Shown here one piece after another: positions 1 to 9,584 of a DNA stretch of 64,000 bases; the stretch's first letter is position 1; every line of letters starts with the position of its first letter. The notes beneath the pieces are model-generated. The model made no database searches, was not told the DNA's origin, and saw nothing but the letters and a program-made list of their open reading frames with translations. Source of the stretch: Mycolicibacterium bacteremicum (GTDB lineage Bacteria > Actinomycetota > Actinomycetes > Mycobacteriales > Mycobacteriaceae); contig NZ_CALUAE010000005.1 of assembly GCF_943913955.1 (NCBI RefSeq), positions 47,702-111,701 of the forward strand. The letters are read 5' to 3'. A program made the position numbers and the translations under genes.

Positions 1-3000
1 TTCCAGGGCAGCATCGTCGGCACCGAGCGCCTGCTGGACGGGAATCTCACGGGCAAGTGCGAGCGCCTGGTCACGGTGTGACCAACCCGCCCAGCCGAGC
101 ACCAGCGTCGGGTCGCCTTCGCGCGCCACGCCGGGATAGGCGATGAACCGCTCCTTGGGTACGTCGAGTTTGCCTCGCGCCTTCCAGTACGTCGTCTTCA
201 GAAAATCGACTTGGCCGTACTTGGGAGGCACAGGGATCGTGACCTTCTCGCCGGCATCCTCACGCCGCTGCAGCGCCCACACCGCCTGCCACGCCCGGTA
301 CTTCTCAATGCCTGCAGGCTTGTAGCGGTATGCGGCTAGGAACGGCACCGCCTCGTCTGAAACCAGACCTCCGATCACCGCGCCAAGGTCTGGCTCAGCT
401 ATGCCGGTGAGCGCACAAGCGAGTTCCTTCAGGGCCGTGTCTGCACGAAGCAGATCAGCCAGCTCGGCCACCGACCTCGAGACTGGACCCTGCGGATCCT
501 GCCACAGGGCCGGGTCTTCAAGACGGTCGAGGATCGCCTGTTGCAACGCCTCCTTGCGCTGGGTCGCCCAATCGGTAGTAGCCCAGCGCCGCTTGAACTC
601 CGGCCTCTCCAACAATCGAATCTCTCGGTCGGAGTTCATCATGTCAAGCCGACGCTGAACGACGGCCTTGTAGTCGTCCGGCCATGAATCAGGCATCTCA
701 GTGATCGGGGTCGACTTGTGACGCTCGAACCACGCTGTCTCCTCAGCGCCTTCGTTGACACGTCGGGCAAGGTTAACCTCAAAAGCCCTCTGCCCCAATA
801 TGATTGTGTCGACAGCGGAGCCGGAGTACGTGAGGTCGGCGTCAATCAGGCCGTACAAGCCGTACACCTCCCAGTCCAACTCCTCCTGTTCGAAAATCAT
901 CCGTGCCCGCAGCCGGCTCCATTCACCTTCTGCCGCGCCGATGGCACTTCTGAGGTTCCCGGCAGGCTTGTTGAGCCAAGCTGTAACCACGCCGGCGGGC
1001 TTTGTGGCATCGAATGCTTGGGCGAGCGAGTCGAGGATGCGTGCCCGCTCCGTTGGTAGCGTCTTCGGCAGCGGCAACGGCTCCAGTTTGGTTCCAGTGA
1101 ATTCGTATCGAGGCTCCCATGCCTCGTCGCCAATCCCGCCACCAATGCCGCCGTTCCCTTTGTCCTGGCAGACCTGCTTCAGCCAGAAGCAAGCAATGGA
1201 ACTGTTGAGGAGTCCAAGCAGCGACAGGTGATCTTCCTCGCTGGCTGTGGCGGACAGTTGCAGGAAGGATGCCTCGCGGTTGAAAACCGGCGCCGAACGC
1301 ACCAATGCAAAATGCTGAAGTGTCGCAACCCTCGGGTACGTGATTGCCCATCGTCCGATTCGACCGAGGGATACCTGGTGCCACTCCCACCACTGCCGGC
1401 CGTCTTCCCGATAGGTCTTCTTCGAAAAGGTCGCCCGCGCCCAGGTCGATGTCCGCAAGGGCCATAACCACGAGAAGATCCCTGAACCTTCGGATGGCGA
1501 GATGAGCTGACCGTCAAGATATGGGAAGACACAGAAATTGCCCGGACCAACAACGTAGTCTCGGACGTCTTCACCGGTGACGAACTGTCGGACGAAGTCC
1601 TGCTCCACGCCTCGACGAAAGAGCGCTCGCCGGTTTGCAAGAAAGGCGTTGTCGGCGTTCGTTTGTCCTGTGTAGCCGAACGTTTCGACAACTCTTCCCA
1701 AAGTGCTGAAAGCCGCCTCCCCCATCAACCGGAGGACGGACGCCCTGTCGGGGCTTACGAGAGGCCACGGGAAGCAAGCAAGCACGGCACGATCAAGTTC
1801 GATGACCGCGACATAGTCACCCTCGAATCCTGGCTTCTCGTGGTTCGCAACCAACTCACTCCAGTAGCGCCCCTTGGCTGGAACAGATGGTGTCTTCGGC
1901 TCTCCACGGACTCCGACGACCGTACGCACCGTCCCAGAAATAGGAACGCGGCGTCTGCCGAAGAGTAAGACCGTTGGCGTTCCATGGCCAGGGATGTGCG
2001 CACCAGCCGTATCGAGTACCTCAATCAGGTCGACCGGGTTTTCAAGGTGGCGCCCGCCGAAGAGGTCCTCGATGACCTTGCGCCCGAACTCCTGTTTCAT
2101 GAAGCCGTTGCCGGTGATCTGCCCGACATAGCCGGCGCCACGCCCTTGCTCCCCTCGGATAGCGAGCCGAAACATCAACTCCATGAACGGCGCGGTCAAC
2201 TGGAATTCCCGATACGCGGTTTTATATAAGACGCGATAGCGCACTCCAAGTGCGGGATCGCGGACCGTGATGTACGGCGGGTTTCCGACGACGACGTGGT
2301 ACTGACCTGGCTGGAGGATGCCGAAGTACTCGTTGAGGTCCTCGGTGTCGTAGTTGAACCCAGCGTCGTCGTCGAAGTCAAAGGTCTGGTCAAGGCCGCC
2401 GCGGACACCAAGAAGCGAATCGCCGATGGCGAGACGGAAACCCATCGCCGGAACTCCGACAAGCGAGCGTTCTCCAGTTGCTTTCAAACCGGCGACGGTT
2501 AGGCGGAACCGAGCGATCGCGACTGCAAACGGGTTGATGTCGACGCCGTGGATGGATGCCATCGCTCGGCGCACGCGTTCCTTGGCGTCGAGACCTGGCG
2601 CAGCTTCAAGCCACGCTTGGTTGAGTCGCTCAAACGCGCCGAGCAGGAAATGGCCTGAGCCGCAGGCGGGGTCGATCAGCTTGAGACCATCGAGTCCGAA
2701 CTCCGCGACCGCCGGTATCAGCGTCTGATCGAGGATGAACTCCTCCACGAACACCGGCGTCTGCAACAACGCATATGTCTTCTTGGCATGTTCGGACAGG
2801 TCTTGGTAAAGGTCGCCCAGGAACCGGGTCTCCAATTTCGGATCTGTGAAGTCGTGAACCAGGGTGCCGTTAGGATTCGTGCGGCGCCAGAACGCAATCA
2901 ACGCCGTCGCGGACTCCGGGCTGATCTCTGCCGTCCACACCGGGTTGTGCTTCGGGTCGACCAATGCCTCTCCAGCAGGCTGCGCGGCGAGCACACCGAA

Positions 3001-3399
3001 GCCCTGCTGGAGCCAAAGACGACGGTTATGTGTGGGATTCTCCCGGAAGTAGGCAGTGAGGTTCTCTTCAGCGCGCTGCACCCGGTCGCCAGGCCCGGCG
3101 ATCCAGCCAACGGCGGTCGGTAGGCCGTCGGTCTTAGCGCCGGCGAGGAGATCGTTGTCCTCGCAGAAGCGAAGAAACGTCGTCGACACGAGCCACGCAA
3201 CGGCAGCCTGGTCGACCTCATTGTCGCGCCAATCCACCCAAGACCAGCCAGTGCGCTCGCGGCGGAACGCTTCGGCGTACTCCTGCTTCAACCGGACGCC
3301 CCATGAGTTCGACGGGTCCTCTGCGCGCTGTTTCAGGTCAGCTTGGAGAAGCTTGAGTTGACCCTTGAGGTCGGCAAGGAGGGCGGACGAGTCGATCAC
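1..3399 (-). CDS. pglX: BREX type 2 adenine-specific DNA methyltransferase PglX (3' end beyond window)
   Basis: PglX is the N6-adenine methyltransferase of Pgl/BREX type 2 phage defence; it marks host DNA and is needed for exclusion of phage. About 1,133 residues are visible with no stop before the window edge. S-adenosylmethionine motif I (DPACGSGHF) is near residue 243 and the catalytic NPPY near residue 373. The C-terminal part contains KERFIAYPG and GWAGWDH, typical of PglX. The GTG start overlaps the TGA of the upstream pglW as GTGA, which indicates translational coupling. No poly-G phase-variation tract was noticed. Family identity is strong; the missing 3' end and any pglY/pglZ lie to the left. 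Confidence 0.9.
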   Translation of the reverse strand, partial: MIDSSALLADLKGQLKLLQADLKQRAEDPSNSWGVRLKQEYAEAFRRERTGWSWVDWRDNEVDQAAVAWLVSTTFLRFCEDNDLLAGAKTDGLPTAVGWIAGPGDRVQRAEENLTAYFRENPTHNRRLWLQQGFGVLAAQPAGEALVDPKHNPVWTAEISPESATALIAFWRRTNPNGTLVHDFTDPKLETRFLGDLYQDLSEHAKKTYALLQTPVFVEEFILDQTLIPAVAEFGLDGLKLIDPACGSGHFLLGAFERLNQAWLEAAPGLDAKERVRRAMASIHGVDINPFAVAIARFRLTVAGLKATGERSLVGVPAMGFRLAIGDSLLGVRGGLDQTFDFDDDAGFNYDTEDLNEYFGILQPGQYHVVVGNPPYITVRDPALGVRYRVLYKTAYREFQLTAPFMELMFRLAIRGEQGRGAGYVGQITGNGFMKQEFGRKVIEDLFGGRHLENPVDLIEVLDTAGAHIPGHGTPTVLLFGRRRVPISGTVRTVVGVRGEPKTPSVPAKGRYWSELVANHEKPGFEGDYVAVIELDRAVLACFPWPLVSPDRASVLRLMGEAAFSTLGRVVETFGYTGQTNADNAFLANRRALFRRGVEQDFVRQFVTGEDVRDYVVGPGNFCVFPYLDGQLISPSEGSGIFSWLWPLRTSTWARATFSKKTYREDGRQWWEWHQVSLGRIGRWAITYPRVATLQHFALVRSAPVFNREASFLQLSATASEEDHLSLLGLLNSSIACFWLKQVCQDKGNGGIGGGIGDEAWEPRYEFTGTKLEPLPLPKTLPTERARILDSLAQAFDATKPAGVVTAWLNKPAGNLRSAIGAAEGEWSRLRARMIFEQEELDWEVYGLYGLIDADLTYSGSAVDTIILGQRAFEVNLARRVNEGAEETAWFERHKSTPITEMPDSWPDDYKAVVQRRLDMMNSDREIRLLERPEFKRRWATTDWATQRKEALQQAILDRLEDPALWQDPQGPVSRSVAELADLLRADTALKELACALTGIAEPDLGAVIGGLVSDEAVPFLAAYRYKPAGIEKYRAWQAVWALQRREDAGEKVTIPVPPKYGQVDFLKTTYWKARGKLDVPKERFIAYPGVAREGDPTLVLGWAGWSHRDQALALAREIPVQQALGADDAALE

Positions 3400-6365
3400 T
3401 GTCGGGCTCCTGAGGTACTGCGTGTGGTTGTGGACTCCGTGAGGAGTGAGAGGTCTGCGGGCAGCTCGACCCAGCCGCTCGGACCGAGCGGCACAGGCTT
3501 GCCTTCTAACAACGGGACGGCTTGGCTGCCCTGCTTGGCGACAAGCAGCCAACGGGCGGCCGGACGCGGCGTGCCAACGTCAAGAAGGGTGGAGAGAAGC
3601 CCTGCCATGCCGTATCGCACCAACGGACCGGCATTGACGATGAGCAACGGCTTGTTGTTTGCGAGCCTTTCCTCCCAGTTCGGGACGAGCGCCTGCTGCA
3701 CAAGACCGACGAGTCTCGACCAGTCCTCGCTGCCCTTCGGCTTGGCATCTGCGCCGAGAACGACCTCCCAGCTTGCTCCGGCCTGGTCGGCGAGTGCACG
3801 CGCCGCATTCACAACAAGTGACGCGATATCGAGCACTTCGACGGCGAACCGGGTCGAAAGTTCCTGTGCCGTCTTCACATATCGCTTGGGCGGAGTGGTC
3901 AGGGTGAGTGCACCATTCCGCGACAGCGACTCGTCCAGCTTCACCGCCGCCTCAGCAACTGCGACCGGCGCAAAGACAGTGAACCCGCTGGCGGTATGCG
4001 TGGCCGAGCGTGCCTCGGACGCCAACTCGTAGACACCGTTGTGGTTCACGATGCCGGGCAGGACCGCCGTGACGAGAGCGTCGAGTCGATGCGACGCTGT
4101 CGGGAGTTCGACTTGTGGAAATCGGGCTGTGACGCTGCGCCGGACGGCGGCCTCGCTGATGCGCCGACCAGGCTTGCCGCGCAGTGCGCGCTCTACCGCC
4201 TGCTGAGGGTCGAGGTCTACCGGATACAGCTCGTCGAACCCTGAGACAGCCGCCTTCGTCGAGACAGAGGCAGCCAGCGTCAGGAGTCCACGGCCGGTTA
4301 AGGCGACGACCGTCGAGGCACCCGCCTCGCTGGCGAGGTCGTGCAAGGCAGCGTTCGCTGTCGCGAAGGGAACGACTCCGGTCGAGACGAGGTCATCGGC
4401 TCGCCGTCCCAACTCGATCGCTGTCTCGGTCAGGACGTCGGCCGCTGGGAACTCTTGCCCGGACTCGTCAGGGTCCGCAGTTTCGCGCAGGGCGATGACG
4501 TTGGCGCGTTTCCCGATGCCTCGCCTCAGTTCCAATGTTGGCTCCGGCATGCGCGCGTCGAACTCGTAGGCCGCACGCAGCAGGGCGGCTCCTTGCCGGA
4601 GGCGCTCCTTCCCGTCGAGAAGAGATCCGCGCTGGGCGACCAACGCATTCGCAAGTGACGAAACCGCCATCACTCGACCGTTGCGAGCCAGCAGTGTGTC
4701 TACTTCAGTCAGCACGCCTTCGATGGCAGAGCCGATCTTCTTGCCCCATACCGTAACTGCCTGATCCACGGCATGGGTGACCCGATCGCGGGTCATTCCC
4801 AGCGATTGCGCGGTGTCGCCCGTGGCCGGCCATTCACCTGCCGCCACATCACCGGAAAGGCCGAGAAGTCGCTCGATTACTGTCTGCTCGGCACCTTTGA
4901 GCTGGTCCAAGAGCAAGGAGACGAGCCGCTCCGTGCCCATCGGCTGATCCGTGGCGACCTCTCCCGCACCGCTGAGCCGCGATCGCCAGCCTCGAATCCT
5001 CGCCTGGATCTCCTTGCGGTAGGTCTCGCCGAGGCCACGTATCGAGTTGATGCGGGTCGGGTGGACCCCTAGCAGCTGACCGACCGTCGCCACATCGAGA
5101 CGCGATACCGCGGACAACGCTCGAGCGGACAGGCCAGCACGCTCCAAGGGAGTGTCGAGCGTGGCAGCATCGGCGAGTTCGTCGCTTCCGCTCGCACCGT
5201 CCTCGTCCGTGTCGAGGGCAGCGAATACGCCCTGCCACGCGACCGCTAACTCGTCGGCGCTGCTGAACCTGGCTCCTGCATCTGGTGCGAGGGCGCGCTG
5301 GAAGAGAGCCGTCAGTTGAGTCGCGACGGCAGGCTCGAAGCTCGTGGGCTCGATGATCGGTGTGTCGCTGGGATCGGCTGGGCGTCCCGCGCCCTCTCCC
5401 CACCACGGAAGCTGACCGGTTGCCATCTCGAACAGGGTGGTCGACACAGCCCACAGCTCGGCGGCACGGTCGTACTTCTGGCGTCGTCCGCGACCGAGAT
5501 AGGGGTCGAGATAGCTCGGTGTACCGGACGCGATGTTGTCGACACTCTCACTTGCGAGCGAGAAGTCAAACAGAACCAGAGACGGTCTCCTCGTGCCGGG
5601 GTCCGGGGTGATACCCAGATTGGCCGGCTTGATGTCGCGGTGGAAGACCCCTTGGGATTCGAGGTAGATCATCGCTTCCAACAACTGGCTGCCGTACTGC
5701 TCCAGCTGGCCCACTGTGGCCCGCCCCTCTTTGGAGAGCCGCGTGGCCAGTGTTTCCTTGCCGGCATCGGTGAGCAGAAGCGCACGTCGGTTCCCGAGGT
5801 CGAGCGGCCCTGCGATGAGTCGCACCACCCGGCGGTGGTCGAGAGCTCGGAGCACGTCGGCTTCGAGCGAGAGCCTGCGCCCTGCTGACTCGGTACGAGC
5901 GACCTTTAGGACGAGTTCGCGGTCGGGATCTTCTGAGTCGGTGTCGTGGACTGCGAGTGCGACACCGCTGGAACCCTCACCACGCCGACTGGTCACAAAG
6001 AAGCGATCGGCGACGATGTCGTCCTTCTGCGCGTCGACGGGATCGTCGACCGGCGTCGGCTCCTCGATGTGGTCGCCTCGACGAAGGTCGTCGCTCGCGA
6101 GACGTAGGAGGTCCAGTACTTCCTCGATGGTCGCGGGCCGTTCAGACTCGACCGCGCGGGTCGCCATCGCGATGACCTCGGCAACGCTGTCAGGCATGCC
6201 CGGTGACGCTGCGCGCGGGTCGAGTGCGCCGGCCTCGGACAGGCGCTGCTCCAACTCGACGAACGTCTCGGCTGGCGGTTTCCCGGTCAACACGAGATAT
6301 GCGAGGACGCCGAATCCGTACACGTCGAGTGGAATCGGCGGGAGTCCGTCGACGGCGCGAGCCAC
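3396..6365 (-). CDS. pglW: PglW C-terminal part: active-type Ser/Thr kinase domain plus long C-terminal region (frame-split from its N-terminus)
   Basis: This 989-codon frame carries the second, catalytic-looking kinase domain of PglW. It has a glycine-rich loop (RRGEGSSG, about 128-135), a lysine in LVLKVAR (154), the catalytic loop HRDIKPAN (242-249) and DFS in place of DFG (267-269). The remaining ~600 residues are the long PglW tail. The first ~30 residues (LDVYGFGVLAYLVLTGKPP) are plainly the end of another kinase-like domain whose beginning lies in a different frame in 6287-7558. The GTG at 6365 has AGGA nine bases upstream, so independent translation is possible, but a frameshifted single gene is the simpler reading. 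The stop overlaps the pglX start. Confidence 0.85.
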   Translation of the reverse strand: MARAVDGLPPIPLDVYGFGVLAYLVLTGKPPAETFVELEQRLSEAGALDPRAASPGMPDSVAEVIAMATRAVESERPATIEEVLDLLRLASDDLRRGDHIEEPTPVDDPVDAQKDDIVADRFFVTSRRGEGSSGVALAVHDTDSEDPDRELVLKVARTESAGRRLSLEADVLRALDHRRVVRLIAGPLDLGNRRALLLTDAGKETLATRLSKEGRATVGQLEQYGSQLLEAMIYLESQGVFHRDIKPANLGITPDPGTRRPSLVLFDFSLASESVDNIASGTPSYLDPYLGRGRRQKYDRAAELWAVSTTLFEMATGQLPWWGEGAGRPADPSDTPIIEPTSFEPAVATQLTALFQRALAPDAGARFSSADELAVAWQGVFAALDTDEDGASGSDELADAATLDTPLERAGLSARALSAVSRLDVATVGQLLGVHPTRINSIRGLGETYRKEIQARIRGWRSRLSGAGEVATDQPMGTERLVSLLLDQLKGAEQTVIERLLGLSGDVAAGEWPATGDTAQSLGMTRDRVTHAVDQAVTVWGKKIGSAIEGVLTEVDTLLARNGRVMAVSSLANALVAQRGSLLDGKERLRQGAALLRAAYEFDARMPEPTLELRRGIGKRANVIALRETADPDESGQEFPAADVLTETAIELGRRADDLVSTGVVPFATANAALHDLASEAGASTVVALTGRGLLTLAASVSTKAAVSGFDELYPVDLDPQQAVERALRGKPGRRISEAAVRRSVTARFPQVELPTASHRLDALVTAVLPGIVNHNGVYELASEARSATHTASGFTVFAPVAVAEAAVKLDESLSRNGALTLTTPPKRYVKTAQELSTRFAVEVLDIASLVVNAARALADQAGASWEVVLGADAKPKGSEDWSRLVGLVQQALVPNWEERLANNKPLLIVNAGPLVRYGMAGLLSTLLDVGTPRPAARWLLVAKQGSQAVPLLEGKPVPLGPSGWVELPADLSLLTESTTTRSTSGARQ

Positions 6366-7558
6366 AGCCAGTCGTCCTGGTCAGCCACTCCCATGAGGTC
6401 GTGGACCCCAGCACTGATCGCGGTCAGACGGGAGACATTCCGGGTCGAGCTGTCGCGCTGAGCGAAATACCAGTCGCGGATCGTGAGGTTCGGCAGGGCA
6501 TCCTTGACCGGCGTTGCCCACACCCGACGTGGTGACAGCGCGCGGTGCCGCAAATGGACGTTGTGGGCGAACCGGAGAATCTCGCCCAGCCGGATGGCCA
6601 AGGCGATGCGCTGGTCGAGATCTAACTCGGTCCCCTCCCCCGCGATGTAGGCGTCGAGCGGGAGTTCCTTCGCATCGTGCTCGAAAACCAACGCCGGGCC
6701 GTCATCGGTTCGCTTGAAGTCGATCGGGACCGCGATACCGCCGTGGCGCAACCCCTGGGTGAGCTGAAACTCGCGCTGCGCGAGCTGCTCGATCTGCTGG
6801 CGGTCGGCCGGCGACGCTGTCGCAGGCACGTCGTATAGGCGCAGCCGACGCTTGACATCGGGCAACGCCGGGAGGTTGACGAGGACGTCCTGCCAGTCTC
6901 GTCCCTGCGCTATCGGCTCGTCATCGGCAACGACGAAGTCACCGACCATCCGGACCTTCGGCGTCGGCGTGAAGCCAACGGCGTCACAGAGCGAGCGAAC
7001 TTGCCTTGCCCGTTGGAGGTCGATCGGTTGGCGGAAGTCGTGCGGAGGCTGGGCAAGGAAGTCCGAGAGCTTCAGAAGGCGAGGCCTGGAGTTGACGTGG
7101 TACCTGTCGAGAGTCAGCACTCCAATGTCACCTGGACTGGCAATCTCGACAGAGCTGCCCTCCCCGTGCATGACGACGACGGCATTGATGCGCGGCACCA
7201 GGCCCCTCGCCGCTTGGTTGGGCGCTCGATCTTGAAGGAGGCTCTTGAGCCACTTCGCCTTGCGGTCGGCAGCCAGTCGCGGGTTCTCGACGTTGCGTGG
7301 ACCGTGGTTCCAGCGCTGCGCGTTACCCCGGACCGTGCCGTGCCAGCCCTTGAGCTCGACCAGGTACATGCCCTGAGTTGTCAGCAGGAGTACGTCGACC
7401 TCGGCGGTGCGTCCTTGATCATTGATGAAGGTCAGGTTCGCCCAGGCAGTGGTGATGCCATCGTCCGGGAGGAGTTCACGAAAGGCGTCGAGCGCGGCGG
7501 CCTCAGCAGGAGTCGCCGGGTCGCCCATGACCTTCCACAGGGGAGAGTCATGCTTCAT
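6287..7558 (-). CDS. pglW: PglW N-terminal part: NERD domain plus pseudokinase domain (frame-split)
   Basis: The first ~150 residues form a NERD (nuclease-related) domain with AEVDVLLLTTQGMYLVELKGWHG, where the Asp and the ELK triad are the expected acidic/lysine positions. A degenerate kinase domain follows: HRALSPRRVW replaces HRD and IRDWYFA replaces DFG, so it is probably a pseudokinase. After DDWLWLAP (near 6355) the frame leaves homology and ends in 23 unrelated residues. The natural continuation, VDGLPPIPLDVYGFG, is in the next frame from 6353. NERD plus two kinase domains is the PglW layout. The ATG at 7558 is preceded by GGGCGG. A one-base deletion, an assembly error or programmed slippage could explain the split. 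Confidence 0.85.
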   Translation of the reverse strand: MKHDSPLWKVMGDPATPAEAAALDAFRELLPDDGITTAWANLTFINDQGRTAEVDVLLLTTQGMYLVELKGWHGTVRGNAQRWNHGPRNVENPRLAADRKAKWLKSLLQDRAPNQAARGLVPRINAVVVMHGEGSSVEIASPGDIGVLTLDRYHVNSRPRLLKLSDFLAQPPHDFRQPIDLQRARQVRSLCDAVGFTPTPKVRMVGDFVVADDEPIAQGRDWQDVLVNLPALPDVKRRLRLYDVPATASPADRQQIEQLAQREFQLTQGLRHGGIAVPIDFKRTDDGPALVFEHDAKELPLDAYIAGEGTELDLDQRIALAIRLGEILRFAHNVHLRHRALSPRRVWATPVKDALPNLTIRDWYFAQRDSSTRNVSRLTAISAGVHDLMGVADQDDWLWLAPSTDSRRFHSTCTDSASSHISC

Positions 7559-7675
7559 TGAGCCGCCCTACTAGGCAGGCGAGTGCCCAGGCTTCGCTCA
7601 AACCGACACCACAACCACTCCACTTTGGACACACTATCGGTATCACTCAGCGAATACCGGCTACCACCGCACCTC

Positions 7676-8377
7676 TCAGTTGATCGCACGGGACACCGCC
7701 TCGCCAACACGCCAGACCTCGTCAGGGTCCAGACCGTCGACGGAGACCCCGGTGCCTGGCCCGGTCTCGTCAAGGCCAAGCAGCGCCGCCAAATCTCTGA
7801 AGCCCGGGTGACCCTTGACCTTCGGAAACCCGGTCCAGCAGCCAGCGATGCGCAATTGACCACTGCTGCTCACGGCAAACTTGAATGGGGGATGCCGCCG
7901 CCCGAACGGGTACACAAACATCCAGCCGCGGGGACGGACTCCGAAGAAGAGGTGGGTTTGGGCGCCTTGCTTGGGATGCGCACTATTGGCGTCCACGAGT
8001 TCGAGAATCCGCAACAGAAACGCGCGATCAGTCAAGTCCTCGACCGCGTCCACGAACTCTTTGCGCGTCCAACCGTCGGCGTAGCGGTCAACGGTCGCGG
8101 TATGGATCTGTTTCGGCTCGCCAACACCTACCCGCCGTCCGGTTAACCAAAAGCGAAGCAGCTCGACTGCGTCGGGGCGCGGAGCGTCCACGACCTCGTG
8201 CGCATCGTCCGGGCCCCACTTGGCCATCGCCTCGATGCCGTCTTCCGGCGAGTACTGGACATCAATGGTGATGCCTCCCTTTAGGAATTCATCCGCCAGG
8301 TCGGTGGAACGAACATCCCAGCCGGCATCGAGCGCCAAATCAGCCGTATCGAGACGCAATCCCGTACCGTCAGCCAA
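7676..8377 (-). CDS. Unrecognised 233-aa protein inside the defence operon
   Basis: I do not recognise a family. The protein is soluble, acidic in its first half, with an aromatic/basic patch (FFGVRPRGWMFVYPFGRRHPP, about 147-167) and no signal peptide or membrane segment. The start is TTG at 8377, chosen because GGAGGA lies at the right distance upstream and the reading frame overlaps the 3' end of mcrC by 8 bases, which is a coupled arrangement. It lies between mcrC and pglW (117-bp gap), so a role as an accessory or specificity protein of the defence operon is plausible. That role is inferred from position only. Confidence 0.75.
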   Translation of the reverse strand: MADGTGLRLDTADLALDAGWDVRSTDLADEFLKGGITIDVQYSPEDGIEAMAKWGPDDAHEVVDAPRPDAVELLRFWLTGRRVGVGEPKQIHTATVDRYADGWTRKEFVDAVEDLTDRAFLLRILELVDANSAHPKQGAQTHLFFGVRPRGWMFVYPFGRRHPPFKFAVSSSGQLRIAGCWTGFPKVKGHPGFRDLAALLGLDETGPGTGVSVDGLDPDEVWRVGEAVSRAIN

Positions 8378-9584
8378 CTTTCAGTCCTCCTGCTGCGATT
8401 GACTGGATGCTGATATCCGCAGCCAGCTTGTCCACCTGACGTAACAGTCGATCCGGCTCAAGTGCGAGGTCCAGCGCGTGACAGTGAATCGCAACGCCCG
8501 AGTTCTGTACCGTATGGACTTGTTCTGATTCGTTACCCTTGGCATAAACCAAATGGCCGTCCGCAAGCCCAAGGACGGTACAATACGACAACATCTGACA
8601 TAGGTCAGCGTTCGGGAAACCTTCGGGCCGTTCAGCCTTGTACTTCGCGTCGAGGACTGCCACCGACCCGGCACCACTCAGGCAGAGCAGATCTGGCTTC
8701 AGCTCGATGTTTCGCGATTCGTCCAGGAACATCTGAGCTTGAGGCCGGCATTGCCAACCTCGTTCAGCAAGCGATTCTCCGATCGCGACAGTGACGAAAT
8801 CCTCGAAAATCCGCCACATGTCGAACATGTAGCCGGTTACCGAGACATCGCCGATGCGGTGTTCAAACGACTCTGCGGCAAGCACGATGTCTGCCAGTCT
8901 TAGCGCTGGCTGATATCGCGCGTTGAGTCGGCTGGGCTGCCACACAGGTTTGGCAGCGCCTCTAGGCAGCATGGTTACTTCGGCGAGGGAGCGACGCAAC
9001 CGCTGCAGGAGCCTGCGGGCCAGCCCGCTTAAACGCGGCATGTTCAGGAGTCGCATCGTTGCCATGACCAAGAGCCGATTCTCGGCGACGTCGACCGTGT
9101 AGTCGTCGTACTCAACGGCGAGTGGCACCGGCAACCCGAACAGTCGACTCATCTGCTCCCCCGCAAGGATCCGTCCACGCAGAACCGGAAGGTCCTCCCG
9201 CATTGTCTTGTAACCCTGGAGCAGTCCTTGTTCAACAGCAAGCGTCGCGATCCGCGCGAATGCCTCGGCGACAGCTGGCAGCAGCTCGTCGGCGGGATCC
9301 AGTTGAATCGGATCGTCACGCCATATCCGCGGATCGCGCGCATAGCCAAGCAGAAACAACAGACGGTTAAGGTCGCTGATCTTCGGCTTTACCACAACCT
9401 GCCGCGTCCCGATGGCGACCGCACCCACTCGCCGCCCGGCCGTGACCTCGAACTCCCCCTCATCGAGTGTTGGCGTTACTTGGACGATGCCGCACTCCTT
9501 GAGTGCGCGGTACTCGGCTCTCGTGAGCGAGACCGTGGCGGCTGCACCGCCCTCAATCAGAGTCAGCGGATCCGTCATCGCCAT
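8370..9584 (-). CDS. mcrC: McrC-like nuclease subunit of McrBC
   Basis: McrC is the PD-(D/E)xK endonuclease partner of the McrB GTPase and cuts modified DNA between recognition sites. The catalytic site is visible as ELKPDLLCL followed by VLDAKYKA (PD near 297, DAK near 312 counted from this start). The N-terminal part resembles the McrC beta-rich region (VVVKPKISDLNRLLFLLGYA), and EYDDYTVDVAENRLL is a family-like block. The ATG at 9584 (or 9578) is preferred over the upstream ATG at 9626, which would overlap mcrB by 74 bases; either way mcrC starts inside the end of mcrB. Length (~400 aa) fits the family. Confidence 0.88.
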   Translation of the reverse strand: MAMTDPLTLIEGGAAATVSLTRAEYRALKECGIVQVTPTLDEGEFEVTAGRRVGAVAIGTRQVVVKPKISDLNRLLFLLGYARDPRIWRDDPIQLDPADELLPAVAEAFARIATLAVEQGLLQGYKTMREDLPVLRGRILAGEQMSRLFGLPVPLAVEYDDYTVDVAENRLLVMATMRLLNMPRLSGLARRLLQRLRRSLAEVTMLPRGAAKPVWQPSRLNARYQPALRLADIVLAAESFEHRIGDVSVTGYMFDMWRIFEDFVTVAIGESLAERGWQCRPQAQMFLDESRNIELKPDLLCLSGAGSVAVLDAKYKAERPEGFPNADLCQMLSYCTVLGLADGHLVYAKGNESEQVHTVQNSGVAIHCHALDLALEPDRLLRQVDKLAADISIQSIAAGGLKVG

